Part shown: piece by piece, positions 49,031 to 59,650 of the stretch | Numbering within the stretch: the stretch's first letter is position 1 | Layout of the letters: each line of letters begins with the position of its first letter | From: Nitrosomonas oligotropha | Lineage (GTDB): Bacteria; Pseudomonadota; Gammaproteobacteria; Burkholderiales; Nitrosomonadaceae | DNA: 64,000 nucleotides | Assembly (NCBI RefSeq): GCF_900106555.1 | Contig: NZ_FNOE01000014.1 | Span: 1 to 64,000, forward strand | Reading direction: 5' to 3' | Translations under genes and position numbers: made by a program | The notes under the pieces: generated by a model | What the model was told of the DNA's origin: nothing | The model's input: the letters and a program-made list of their open reading frames with translations, nothing else | Databases searched by the model: none

Positions 49031-51835
49031 TCAGAATTCATTTTGTTGATTGTCAAATACTTCCTCCCATAAAGCCAACACCGCCATGCGATCATCTTTC
49101 AAATGGCCGCCTTCCACTCGAGTGAATTTCTGAGTTTGCCCATCGATGGGCGCATTACCGGTCATATCTACATCGCCATTCAATCGTAAGCGGTGTTGAA
49201 TGCGCCGGAATTCCCGGTATGCGGAGCGTACTTTATCAGCTGCGCCCTGGGAAATCAGTCTTAGTTCACCAGCGAGTTTCAGTAGTGCGATATTGCCGAT
49301 ATTGCCTGTTAATTGAGGGTATCGGGAAGAATAGCCCAATACCAGATACTGCACGATGAATTCCACATCGATAATACCACCGCGGTCGTGTTTGATGTCG
49401 AACAGCGCGGTTGGATTGGGATGGACATCTAGCATTTTTTCGCGCATTTTCAGAATTTCCTGCTTGAGTTCGCCAAGACTACGCGGTTTGCACAGAATTT
49501 CCTTGCGCGTATGTTCAAATACCGCGCCCACTTGCTGATCGCCCGCGACGAAACGGGCCCGGGTCAGTGCCTGGTGCTCCCATACCCAAGCTTGTTCGCG
49601 CTGGTATTGCGCAAAAGCTTCTATCGAGCTGACCAATAATCCAGAAACACCATTAGGGCGCAAGCGCAGATCCGTTTCGTACAATAGGCCCGCCGATGTA
49701 TGGCGCGTAAGCCAGCCATTAATGCCTTGTCCAAGCTTGGTATAGATTTCCGCGGCATCGGGATGATCGTCCTCATAAAGAAAAATCAGATCGAGGTCGG
49801 AAGCATACCCGAGTTCTTTGCCGCCCAACTTGCCATAGCCGATGATTGCAAACGCGGGTTCTGCCCGGTGACGTCTCTTCAGGCCGGACCAGGCTAAATT
49901 CAGCACCGTATCCAGCATCAGATCAGCTAACGCAGTCAGATGATCACTGAGCGTTTCGAGCAGCAATGAACCTTCCAGGTCGGTGACCAGCAGACGGAAT
50001 ACCTGAGCGTGTTGAAAGTGACGTAAAACGTCCATTTGCCACTCAATGACGTCATCCTTGGGGTTGTTGACATGATTGAGTTGATAGACGAGCTCATCGT
50101 GGAGTGCGTTCCAATCGGGGACGGGATGTGGCGATTCCTGCCGCAGTAATTCATCCAGCAGAATAGGGTGCCGTCCGAGATAATCGCTTGCCCATTGGCT
50201 GATGCTGGCGAGTTCGGCTACGCGATGCAGCGTGTGCGGATGTTCCAGCAGCAGCGCCAGATACGATGTTTGCGGGCTGATTTTTTCCATTAGCTGCAGC
50301 ATACGCTCCAACGTGGTCTCAACCGGAGGTAGCCCGGCCACAGCTTCAATCAACAGCGGAATTAAGGTATTGATTTGCTCACGGTTGGTTTCAGGTAGTT
50401 GCTGATAAAAACTGCCCTGATAAAACAACCGCAGCCGTTCCGAAATTTTGACCGGATTACTAAATCCGAGTGTGCTCAGTTGCATGGTGGCGGCTTCGGT
50501 TTGTGAAACGTCTTGTGTTTCGGCTTGCCACAAATTGGCCAGCGTGTCGTGCGCGGATGACTTCCGTGGGGTGGCAAAAATGAGCTCAAAGTGACGCGTT
50601 ACGTCATTCCGGTGAATGTCGAGCTGCTCCATGAAAGCTGCATAATTGGGAAATCCCATGGCAGTGGCAATCAGCGTTTGGTCGTCCACATTTAGCGGCA
50701 GCGTTTGTGTTTGCTGATCGTCGAGATATTGCAGACGATGTTCCAATTTGCGCAGAAACAGATAAGCATCGATAAGTTCCGTTACGGTCTCCATCGGGAG
50801 TTGCTGTTTTTTTCGCAGTCGCTGTAAAACACTGAGCGTTGGGCGGATACACAAATCTACATCGCGGCCGCCGCGAATCAACTGAAAAACTTGCGTGATA
50901 AATTCGATTTCACGAATGCCGCCGGGCCCCAGTTTAATATTGTCGTGCATTTCGCGGCGCTCGACCTCCTTGCGCAATTGCGCATGCAAGCGGCGCATCG
51001 ATTCGTATGCGCTGAAATCCAGATATTTTCGGAACACAAAAGGCCGGACAATTTTTTCCATCAAAATCGACTCGGCCTCTGTGCCGGTGTGATTGGCGAT
51101 CACCCGGCCTTTGATCCAGGCATGGCGCTCCCATTCTCGTCCATGCTTGATGAAATATTCTTCCAGCATGGAAAAACTGATCGCTAAAGGGCTGTTTTCG
51201 CCATGAGGGCGTAACCGCATGTCAACCCGGAATACATAACCATCGATGGTCAAATCATTGAGACTGGCGATCAGCTTGCGTCCCAGGCGGGCAAAAAATT
51301 CATGGTTTGAAATCGGCTTGGCGCCATCGGTCACGCCATCTTCGGGATAAACAAAAATCAAATCAACATCCGATGATACATTCAGTTCACCGCCGCCCAG
51401 TTTGCCCATGGCCACCACCAGCAAATGCTGAATGGCGTTGCTGTTTTCCCCCCTCGGGAATCCGAAACGATCCGATTGCGTCAGCCAGATTTCATGGTGT
51501 TGTAAAGCGAAATTGATCGTGACTTCGGCGAGATCGGTCATGCTGGACATCACTTCAAACAAATCGGCTTGACCGCTGATATCGCGTACGGCGAGCCGCA
51601 GCATGACTTGTTTGCGCAGATCGCGCAGGGCCTGATGTAAAGTTTCTTCATGGGCAATTTTACCAGCTTGCGAATTAAGAAAAGCCTGCATCTCCTCTCT
51701 GCGGAAGGGCAGGTGCAGCGTTTCCTGCAGCGCGATCTTCCGCATCGGCTCACTATCCAAGATGCGTTGTGCATAGCGGCTGAAAGATAATGCGGCGGCG
51801 AGGGTTGCAGCGGATGGATGAACGTTTATAGGCAT
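49031..51835 (-). CDS. glnE: Bifunctional glutamine synthetase adenylyltransferase/adenylyl-removing enzyme
   Basis: The 934-residue protein has the two homologous nucleotidyltransferase domains: AMGKLGGGELNVSSDVDLIFVY near residue 165 (deadenylylation half) and GYGKLGGKELGYASDLDLIFLY near residue 665 (adenylylation half), with the family's GGIREIEFITQ and GGIIDVEFIVQ segments. It controls glutamine synthetase activity according to nitrogen status through PII. Family length is about 950 residues. glnE alone, without glnA, is a usual arrangement. Confidence 0.97.
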   Translation of the reverse strand: MPINVHPSAATLAAALSFSRYAQRILDSEPMRKIALQETLHLPFRREEMQAFLNSQAGKIAHEETLHQALRDLRKQVMLRLAVRDISGQADLFEVMSSMTDLAEVTINFALQHHEIWLTQSDRFGFPRGENSNAIQHLLVVAMGKLGGGELNVSSDVDLIFVYPEDGVTDGAKPISNHEFFARLGRKLIASLNDLTIDGYVFRVDMRLRPHGENSPLAISFSMLEEYFIKHGREWERHAWIKGRVIANHTGTEAESILMEKIVRPFVFRKYLDFSAYESMRRLHAQLRKEVERREMHDNIKLGPGGIREIEFITQVFQLIRGGRDVDLCIRPTLSVLQRLRKKQQLPMETVTELIDAYLFLRKLEHRLQYLDDQQTQTLPLNVDDQTLIATAMGFPNYAAFMEQLDIHRNDVTRHFELIFATPRKSSAHDTLANLWQAETQDVSQTEAATMQLSTLGFSNPVKISERLRLFYQGSFYQQLPETNREQINTLIPLLIEAVAGLPPVETTLERMLQLMEKISPQTSYLALLLEHPHTLHRVAELASISQWASDYLGRHPILLDELLRQESPHPVPDWNALHDELVYQLNHVNNPKDDVIEWQMDVLRHFQHAQVFRLLVTDLEGSLLLETLSDHLTALADLMLDTVLNLAWSGLKRRHRAEPAFAIIGYGKLGGKELGYASDLDLIFLYEDDHPDAAEIYTKLGQGINGWLTRHTSAGLLYETDLRLRPNGVSGLLVSSIEAFAQYQREQAWVWEHQALTRARFVAGDQQVGAVFEHTRKEILCKPRSLGELKQEILKMREKMLDVHPNPTALFDIKHDRGGIIDVEFIVQYLVLGYSSRYPQLTGNIGNIALLKLAGELRLISQGAADKVRSAYREFRRIQHRLRLNGDVDMTGNAPIDGQTQKFTRVEGGHLKDDRMAVLALWEEVFDNQQNEF

Positions 51836-51916
51836 AATCGGGTGGTAAAGGCTATAGAATAGCGAAGCATTTTAGATTAAGCATAAATCAAAATAGAACG
51901 TTATCAGAGTAAATGC

Positions 51917-51922
51917 TAGAAT
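51917..51922 (+). promoter_or_regulatory. Candidate extended -10 box upstream of the amidase gene
   Basis: TGC-TAGAAT is an extended -10 match, about 150 bases before the nitrilase-family gene, without a clear -35. The 233-base gap between the divergent glnE and this gene must hold promoters for both, so the place fits, but evidence is only this motif. Confidence 0.3.
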
Positions 51923-52068
51923 CAAGCCTGTACAGCGGAGATTTTTATTTTCTATAAGATAGTTAATAAAAAGAAAATCACTTAATGATAACGTAATTTA
52001 AAAAGGGATTTGCTCACGGTGTTGATTACTGGCTGATTCATTCTAAAAATCAGAACAGTCGAACAACT

Positions 52069-52932
52069 ATGTTAAACAATACCACTAAACAGCAACAAGC
52101 AATGATGGAAAACAAAAAACATAAAGGCTTTCGTGTCGCCGCCATTCAAATGGCTTCGGGTCCGAGCGTATCTGCTAATCTGGAAGAAGCTGCGCGCTTG
52201 ATTGAAGATGCCGCTTCTCAGAAAGCGGAGCTGATAGTATTGCCGGAGTATTTTTGCATCATGGGAATGAAAGATACTGATAAGCTAGCGGTCCGGGAGC
52301 AACCGGGCGACGGACAAATTCAGAAATTTCTCAGTGATACGGCAAAACGGCTGGGGATTTGGTTGGTGGGCGGATCAGTGCCGCTGGCGTCATCCGAACC
52401 GGATAAAGTCTATAATAGCTGTTTGGTTTACGCGGATAACGGCGAACAGGTCGCGCGCTACGATAAAATTCATCTGTTTGGTCTGCAACTCGGTCATGAA
52501 CATTATGCCGAGGAAAAAACCATTAAGGCGGGAAATAAAGTGGTGACGGTCGATTCGCCCTTTGGCCGTATCGGTTTGTCGATATGTTACGATCTGCGTT
52601 TTCCGGAATTATTCCGCCTGATGAATAATGTTGATATTATTTTGGCGCCCGCGGCGTTTACGGCGATTACCGGAAAAGCACACTGGGAAGTACTGGTACG
52701 TGCGCGCGCGGTTGAGAATATGGCTTACGTGATTGCGCCCGGACAAGGCGGTTATCATGTCAATGGGCGTGAAACCAACGGCGATAGCATGATCGTTGAT
52801 CCCTGGGGGGTTGTCATGGAACGGTTGCCGCGCGGTTCTGGAGCCGTGGTTGCGGCAATCGATCCGGAGTATCAAACCAGCTTACGCACTAATTTACCCG
52901 CGTTAGATCACCGGATTTTACAGCCATGTTGA
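52069..52932 (+). CDS. Nitrilase-superfamily amidase (Nit-like)
   Basis: The 287-residue carbon-nitrogen hydrolase has the Glu-Lys-Cys triad: VLPEYFCIMG near residue 62, YDKIHLFG near 130 and LSICYDLRFPELFR near 172, with GHEHYAEEK and MIVDPWG in the places known from Nit1/YafV-like enzymes. It probably hydrolyses deaminated glutathione or another omega-amide. The true start may be an ATG near 52102, since no Shine-Dalgarno precedes either. tldD follows after 26 bases. Confidence 0.9.
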   Translation: MLNNTTKQQQAMMENKKHKGFRVAAIQMASGPSVSANLEEAARLIEDAASQKAELIVLPEYFCIMGMKDTDKLAVREQPGDGQIQKFLSDTAKRLGIWLVGGSVPLASSEPDKVYNSCLVYADNGEQVARYDKIHLFGLQLGHEHYAEEKTIKAGNKVVTVDSPFGRIGLSICYDLRFPELFRLMNNVDIILAPAAFTAITGKAHWEVLVRARAVENMAYVIAPGQGGYHVNGRETNGDSMIVDPWGVVMERLPRGSGAVVAAIDPEYQTSLRTNLPALDHRILQPC

Positions 52933-52958
52933 TTAAAGCGATTGATAGAACAGCATAA

Positions 52959-54431
52959 ATGACAGCCGAATATATAACAGAGTCAAAGGATTTTCTTGCG
53001 ATTGCCGATCGCTGCTTGTTGTCGCCTTATGATATCGATACAAGCGGATTGCAACACGTATTAGGACAGATACTGACGCATAAAATCGATTATGCTGATC
53101 TTTATTTTCAGTATAGCCGCTCCGAAGGCTGGATGCTGGAAGAAGGTATTGTTAAATCGGGTAGCTTCAATATTGAGCAAGGTGTCGGTGTTCGCGCGGT
53201 TTGTGGAGAAAAAACCGGATTTGCTTATTCCGACGATATCAGCATGCCGGCGTTGGTATCAGCCGCTCAAGCAACACGGGCAATTGCCAATCAAGGCAGT
53301 ATCCAGTCAGCGCAAATTGTGAAACGTAATGCAATTGATCAGCGGTCACAGCTTTATTTACCCGAAGATCCGATAGCGAACCTTAAGGATGCGGATAAAG
53401 TGGCGCTGCTGGAAAGATTGGAGCGCATTACCCGGCAGCTTGACCGGCGTGTGACGCAAGTGGTGGCATCACTCGCTGGCGAGTATGAAGTGATCTTAGT
53501 GACGCGCAGTGACGGATTGGTTGCAGCCGATGTAAGGCCGCTGGTTCGTTTATCAGTGCAAGTGATCGCGGAAGAGAACGGCCGCCGTGAACAGGGGGTA
53601 GCCGGTGGCGGCGGACGCTTCAGTTATGCTTATTTTACCGATGAGATTTTGCACGATTATGCAAAAAAAGCTGTTCATCAAGCCACGGTCAATTTGGATG
53701 CCCGTCCGGCCCCGGCTGGCACGATGACGGTGGTTTTAGGAAGCGGCTGGCCTGGGATTTTGTTACATGAAGCAATCGGTCATGGATTGGAAGGGGATTT
53801 CAACCGTAAAGGCAGCTCGGCTTTCTCAGGGCGTGTCGGTCAACGCGTTGCCGCTCCCGGTGTTACGGTTGTCGACGACGGAACGATTCCACAGCGGCGC
53901 GGGTCGTTAAATATCGATGATGAAGGTAATCCGACACAATGTACTGTATTGATAGAAGATGGCATACTGAGGGGCTACTTGCAGGATAGCCTGAATGCCC
54001 GCTTGATGGATTTGCCGGTAACCGGCAATGGTCGGCGTGAATCGTTCGCGCATATTCCTATGCCGCGCATGACGAATACGTATATGTTGAACGGTGACAA
54101 AGATCCGGCGGAAATTATCGCCTCGGTGAAGCATGGTTTGTACGCGGCAAACTTTGGCGGCGGTCAGGTTGATATCACCAGCGGGAAATTTGTTTTTTCA
54201 GCTGCTGAAGCCTATATGATTGAAGATGGTAAAATCACTTATCCGGTTAAAGGAGCGACCTTAATCGGTAACGGGCCTGATGTATTGACCCGGGTTTCCA
54301 TGATTGGCAACGATATGCTGTTGGATCCGGGTGTCGGGACTTGCGGGAAAGAAGGTCAGAGTGTGCCGGTGGGTGTCGGGCAGCCGACATTGCGCATCGA
54401 TGGATTGACTGTCGGCGGGACAGGAATTTGA
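52959..54431 (+). CDS. tldD: Metalloprotease TldD
   Basis: The 490-residue protein has the TldD metal motif [11 protein letters not shown] (HExxxH, near residue 271) and the family segments [29 protein letters not shown], and ADFGGGQVD-like [29 protein letters not shown]. With PmbA/TldE it degrades small peptides such as microcin precursors and antitoxins. The partner gene is not in the window. Confidence 0.96.
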   Translation: MTAEYITESKDFLAIADRCLLSPYDIDTSGLQHVLGQILTHKIDYADLYFQYSRSEGWMLEEGIVKSGSFNIEQGVGVRAVCGEKTGFAYSDDISMPALVSAAQATRAIANQGSIQSAQIVKRNAIDQRSQLYLPEDPIANLKDADKVALLERLERITRQLDRRVTQVVASLAGEYEVILVTRSDGLVAADVRPLVRLSVQVIAEENGRREQGVAGGGGRFSYAYFTDEILHDYAKKAVHQATVNLDARPAPAGTMTVVLGSGWPGILLHEAIGHGLEGDFNRKGSSAFSGRVGQRVAAPGVTVVDDGTIPQRRGSLNIDDEGNPTQCTVLIEDGILRGYLQDSLNARLMDLPVTGNGRRESFAHIPMPRMTNTYMLNGDKDPAEIIASVKHGLYAANFGGGQVDITSGKFVFSAAEAYMIEDGKITYPVKGATLIGNGPDVLTRVSMIGNDMLLDPGVGTCGKEGQSVPVGVGQPTLRIDGLTVGGTGI

Positions 54432-54494
54432 CGATGTGATGATAATTAGAATTTTTTTATAACTTGTTGAAATTGATATTGGGATGCAGAAAGC

Positions 54495-56198
54495 ATGAGC
54501 GTGGAATTAACCGGTGCTGAAATTACGATACGTTGTCTGCAGGAAGAAGGAGTGCAGTGTATTTTCGGCTATCCTGGCGGTGCGGTGTTATTTATTTATG
54601 ATGAATTGTTCAAGCAGGATAAAGTTCGGCACATTTTAGTGCGCCATGAACAGGCTGCGATACATGCCGCCGATGGCTATGCGCGTTCCAGTAATAAAGT
54701 GGGCGTGGCGCTGGTAACATCAGGTCCGGGTGTTACCAACGCGGTAACCGGTATTGCCACGGCCTATATGGACTCGATTCCAATGGTGATAATTAGCGGA
54801 CAAGTGCCTACCAGCGCTATTGGTCTCGATGCATTTCAGGAAGTTGACACTGTGGGTATCACGCGCCCATGCGTCAAGCATAACTTTCTGGTGAAAGATA
54901 TCACCGAACTGGCGCTGACTATCAAAAAAGCTTTCTATATCGCTTCAACCGGACGACCTGGTCCCGTGCTGGTGGATATCCCAAAAGACATCTCACAGCA
55001 AAAAACCAAGTTCGTATACCCGGATAAGATCAGTATGCGTTCCTATAATCCCGTGACCAAAGGGCATTCACGGCAAATTAAGAAAGCGGCGGAATTGATT
55101 CTCAGCGCTAAGCGGCCGATGGTGTACGCGGGTGGCGGGGTAATACTAAGCGATGCCGCGCCGCAATTGACCGAGTTAACGCAACTGCTGAATTTTCCGT
55201 GCACCAATACGCTGATGGGATTGGGCGGATATCCTGCAACCGATAAGCAATCGCTGGGTATGCTGGGCATGCATGGCACGTACGAAGCGAACATGGCGAT
55301 GCAGTATTGTGATGTCCTGATAGCTATTGGTGCCCGTTTTGACGATCGTGTGATCGGCAATCCGAAGCACTTTTTCAACGAAAACAGAAAGATCATTCAT
55401 ATCGATATTGATCCGTCTTCTATTTCAAAACGTGTCAAAGTGGATGTGCCAATTGTCGGTGATGTTCTGGACGTGTTGAAAGAGCTGATCAAGCTACTCA
55501 AAGCCGAGAAAGAAAAGCCGGATCAAACCGCGTTGAAAGAGTGGTGGAAACAGATCGAACTGTGGCGCGAGCGGGATTGCCTGAAATTTGACCGGAGCAG
55601 CAAAATTATCAAACCGCAAATGGTGATTGAGAAGCTATTTAATGTCACCAAGGGCGATGCGTTTATTACGTCGGATGTCGGGCAGCATCAGATGTGGGCC
55701 GCGCAGTTTTATAAATTCGATAAACCCCGGCGCTGGATCAATTCCGGCGGGTTGGGCACGATGGGATTCGGTATGCCTGCCGCCATGGGGGTTCAGCTCG
55801 CTAATCCGAAAGGGAAGGTAGCGTGTATTACCGGCGAAGCGAGTATCCAGATGTGCATACAGGAATTATCAACGTGTAAACAATACAAACTGCCGCTGAA
55901 AATCATTAATTTGAATAATCGTTATATGGGCATGGTCAGGCAATGGCAGGAGTTTTTCCACGGTAACCGTTATGCGGAATCGTATATGAACGCGCTGCCC
56001 GATTTTGTCAAGCTGGCTGAAAGTTATGGGCATGTCGGGATGAAAATTGAAAAACCGGAAGATGTCGAGGATGCGCTGAAAGAAGCATTCAAACTGAAAG
56101 ATCAACTGGTGTTCATGGACTTTATTACCGATCAGACCGAAAACGTATTCCCTATGGTGCCGGGTGGCAAAGGTCTTTCTGAAATGATTCTGGTGTAG
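54495..56198 (+). CDS. ilvB: Acetolactate synthase large subunit
   Basis: The 567-residue thiamine-diphosphate enzyme begins LTGAEITIRCLQEEGVQCIFGYPGGAV, with the catalytic Glu in RHEQAAIHAADGYAR near residue 50. FAD-site residues and the C-terminal TPP region CITGEASIQMCIQELSTC...NLNNRYMGMVRQWQ follow. GDG is replaced by GEA in the metal-binding motif; GEG is common in Betaproteobacteria, but the third position here is Ala. The enzyme makes acetolactate for valine, leucine and isoleucine. It is the first gene of ilvB-ilvN-ilvC. Confidence 0.96.
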   Translation: MSVELTGAEITIRCLQEEGVQCIFGYPGGAVLFIYDELFKQDKVRHILVRHEQAAIHAADGYARSSNKVGVALVTSGPGVTNAVTGIATAYMDSIPMVIISGQVPTSAIGLDAFQEVDTVGITRPCVKHNFLVKDITELALTIKKAFYIASTGRPGPVLVDIPKDISQQKTKFVYPDKISMRSYNPVTKGHSRQIKKAAELILSAKRPMVYAGGGVILSDAAPQLTELTQLLNFPCTNTLMGLGGYPATDKQSLGMLGMHGTYEANMAMQYCDVLIAIGARFDDRVIGNPKHFFNENRKIIHIDIDPSSISKRVKVDVPIVGDVLDVLKELIKLLKAEKEKPDQTALKEWWKQIELWRERDCLKFDRSSKIIKPQMVIEKLFNVTKGDAFITSDVGQHQMWAAQFYKFDKPRRWINSGGLGTMGFGMPAAMGVQLANPKGKVACITGEASIQMCIQELSTCKQYKLPLKIINLNNRYMGMVRQWQEFFHGNRYAESYMNALPDFVKLAESYGHVGMKIEKPEDVEDALKEAFKLKDQLVFMDFITDQTENVFPMVPGGKGLSEMILV

Positions 56199-56205
56199 AA
56201 AATAA

Positions 56206-56697
56206 ATGCGACATATTATTTCTTTATTGATGGAAAATGAGGCGGGTGCTTTGTCTCGTGTAGCAGGCCTGTTCTCGGCGCGTGGTTATAATATTGAATC
56301 ACTTTCGGTTGCACCTACCGAGGATCCAACATTGTCGCGGATGACGCTGGTAACCATTGGATCGGATGAGGTGGTGGAACAAGTGACCAAGCAGTTGAAC
56401 AAACTGATTGAAGTGGTCAAAATCATTGATTTGAATGACGGTAATCATATCGAACGCGAGTTGATGCTGGTCAAAGTCCGCGCGGTAGGCCCAGATCGCG
56501 AAGAAATCAAACGGCTCGCCGAAATTTTCCGTGGTTCTATCATCGACGTTACGGATAAGTCCTATACCATTGAGTTAACGGGTACCAGCTCGAAACTGGA
56601 TGCGTTTCTTGAAGCAATCGAGCGCAGCGCGGTTCTGGAAACAGTACGTACCGGCGCTTCCGGCATAGGGCGCGGAGAATGGATTTTAAAGGTATAA
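56206..56697 (+). CDS. ilvN: Acetolactate synthase small subunit
   Basis: The 163-residue regulatory protein has an ACT domain (residues 3-75: ISLLMENEAGALSRVAGLFSARGYNIESL) that binds valine for feedback inhibition, and a C-terminal domain with REELMLVKV-type and RTGASGIGRG segments. It follows ilvB by seven bases and activates the large subunit. The length is normal. Confidence 0.97.
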   Translation: MRHIISLLMENEAGALSRVAGLFSARGYNIESLSVAPTEDPTLSRMTLVTIGSDEVVEQVTKQLNKLIEVVKIIDLNDGNHIERELMLVKVRAVGPDREEIKRLAEIFRGSIIDVTDKSYTIELTGTSSKLDAFLEAIERSAVLETVRTGASGIGRGEWILKV

Positions 56698-56763
56698 TCC
56701 GCACTTACTGATTAATCCCGGTTTTTAGGCTGGCAATCCAGAGTGATTCATTCGCTAAAATAG

Positions 56764-57834
<1,071 letters not shown>

Positions 57835-57846
57835 AAAATTAACTTT

Positions 57847-58512
57847 ATGGCTCATTATCCCCATCCTATCATTGCTCGCGAAGGCTGGTTGCATATTGCG
57901 ATTGCGTTTGTCGCCGCGCTTGGCGCAACAGAATTAATTGGCTGGCTTTGGGCGCTCCCGTTTTGGGTGATTGCTCTTTTTGTTCTGCAATTTTTTCGCG
58001 ACCCGCCGCGCGAAGTGCCGGAGAATCGCAATGCCATATTGGCACCGGCTGATGGCAGAATTGTGGCGGTAGAAAAAACCCAAGATCCCTATCTGGAACG
58101 GGAAGCTGTCAAGATCAGCGTGTTTATGAATGTATTTAATGTGCATTCCAACCGTAGCCCGGTTGATGGAGAAGTGCGTGACAAATGGTACTTCCCGGGA
58201 AAATTCATTAATGCAGATTTACCCAAGGCTTCGCTGGAGAATGAACGCAATGCGTTATGGATTAAAACGGATAATGGCGCCGATGTGACGTGTGTGCAAG
58301 TAGCCGGGCTGATTGCAAAGCGCATACTTTGTCATGTATCGCCGGGCGATCATGTGGCGCGCGGTCAGCGCTTCGGTTTCATACGGTTCGGTTCGCGAGT
58401 GGATGTATATTTACCGCTTGATACTAAAATCAATGTCAATATCGGAGATAAGGTGTCGGCGACACTGACCGTATTGGCGGAATTTCGCGAAGAAGCTAAA
58501 CCGGTGGCTTGA
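57847..58512 (+). CDS. psd: Phosphatidylserine decarboxylase
   Basis: The 221-residue protein has an N-terminal membrane segment, then [34 protein letters not shown] and the self-cleavage/pyruvoyl region near [13 protein letters not shown]. It matches the short class of Psd enzymes that make phosphatidylethanolamine. The gene follows ilvC by 12 bases and lies before pssA, the enzyme that supplies its substrate. Confidence 0.94.
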   Translation: MAHYPHPIIAREGWLHIAIAFVAALGATELIGWLWALPFWVIALFVLQFFRDPPREVPENRNAILAPADGRIVAVEKTQDPYLEREAVKISVFMNVFNVHSNRSPVDGEVRDKWYFPGKFINADLPKASLENERNALWIKTDNGADVTCVQVAGLIAKRILCHVSPGDHVARGQRFGFIRFGSRVDVYLPLDTKINVNIGDKVSATLTVLAEFREEAKPVA

Positions 58513-58644
58513 AGGAACCGCGTTTCACTTTTTGTGCTAGCGTTGCAGAATCAATAACTGGTATTGAGTCAAGTTTTTCGTGATTCTTGTCATTGATTTT
58601 TAACTGAGTATATTTCCGTTTCGTATCCTTTTATTAAAACGCTC

Positions 58645-59421
58645 ATGACGCCTGATTCTCTACCAGAACGTACCGTACTGAAAGCCCGGCTGAGACGGCG
58701 CGGCATCTATCTGTTACCCAATTTATTTACGACGGCTGCATTATTCGCCGGGTTTTATGCCATCGTGCAGGCGATGAACGGAAATTTTGAATATTCGGCA
58801 ATCGCAGTATTCATTGCCATGGTACTGGATGGATTGGATGGCAGGGTAGCGCGATTAACGGGTACCCAAAGCGAGTTCGGCGCCGAATACGATAGCTTGT
58901 CGGACATGGTTTCTTTTGGTGTTGCACCGGCATTGATTGTGTATGAATGGGCACTGAAAGAAATGGGGCAATGGGGTTGGATTATTGCATTCATTTATTG
59001 CGCTTGTGCCGCATTACGGCTTGCGCGCTTCAATACCAACATCGAAGTGGTCGATAAACGTTTCTTCCAAGGTCTGCCCAGTCCGGCTGCTGCTGCATTG
59101 ATTGCGGGATTGGTTTGGGTAACGATTGATTTTCAAGTGCAAGGAAGCGATATTAAGGGATTGGCTTCCATCGTGACTTTATTTGCCGGTTTGACGATGG
59201 TTAGCAATATTCCATACTACAGCGGCAAGGAGTTTAATTTACGCCGCCGCGTGCCGTTTTTTACGGTCCTGTTATTGGTGCTGTTCTTCTTTGTTTTGAT
59301 TCCGAGTCATCCGCCGCTGGTCTTATTCATTTTGTTCGCGGTTTATGCATTTTCCGGTTATTTTGTGAAGTTATGGCGATTGGGCAGAAGTAAGAAAAAT
59401 AGTGAGACCCCCGGTACCTGA
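58645..59421 (+). CDS. pssA: CDP-diacylglycerol--serine O-phosphatidyltransferase
   Basis: The 258-residue membrane protein has the CDP-alcohol phosphotransferase motif DGLDGRVARLTGTQSEFGAEYDSLSDMVSFG (DGx2ARx8Gx3Dx3D) near residue 63 and about six membrane helices. It makes phosphatidylserine from CDP-diacylglycerol and serine, which the preceding psd product then decarboxylates. The start lies 132 bases after psd. Confidence 0.95.
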   Translation: MTPDSLPERTVLKARLRRRGIYLLPNLFTTAALFAGFYAIVQAMNGNFEYSAIAVFIAMVLDGLDGRVARLTGTQSEFGAEYDSLSDMVSFGVAPALIVYEWALKEMGQWGWIIAFIYCACAALRLARFNTNIEVVDKRFFQGLPSPAAAALIAGLVWVTIDFQVQGSDIKGLASIVTLFAGLTMVSNIPYYSGKEFNLRRRVPFFTVLLLVLFFFVLIPSHPPLVLFILFAVYAFSGYFVKLWRLGRSKKNSETPGT

Positions 59422-59470
59422 AGATTACCTATTGCGTTAAAAGGAAAAACTATTTATATTCCCGTCCATC

Positions 59471-59557
59471 ATGTTTTCTAAGCACTTTACCCAATCATTG
59501 CATTTTATTCCAGCTTCGATAGTTCTAGCAGAACTGCTGCTGCGCCTTGCGCGCTAA
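59471..59557 (+). promoter_or_regulatory. Candidate Leu-rich leader peptide before leuA
   Basis: A 28-codon frame ends in a cluster of five Leu codons among eight (CTA GCA GAA CTG CTG CTG CGC CTT), about 95 bases before leuA. Such clusters mark attenuation leaders of leucine operons. Against it: no Shine-Dalgarno is visible, and no terminator hairpin with a T-tract follows, so this may be chance. Confidence 0.25.
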
Positions 59558-59650
59558 AATTTTCTCTCCCTATTTCCCTGTCTTCCCTATAAAATTCGCA
59601 CCACGAGTTTTATTATTCATTAAGGTTTTCTTCCTCAAGTGGAGAGCATA

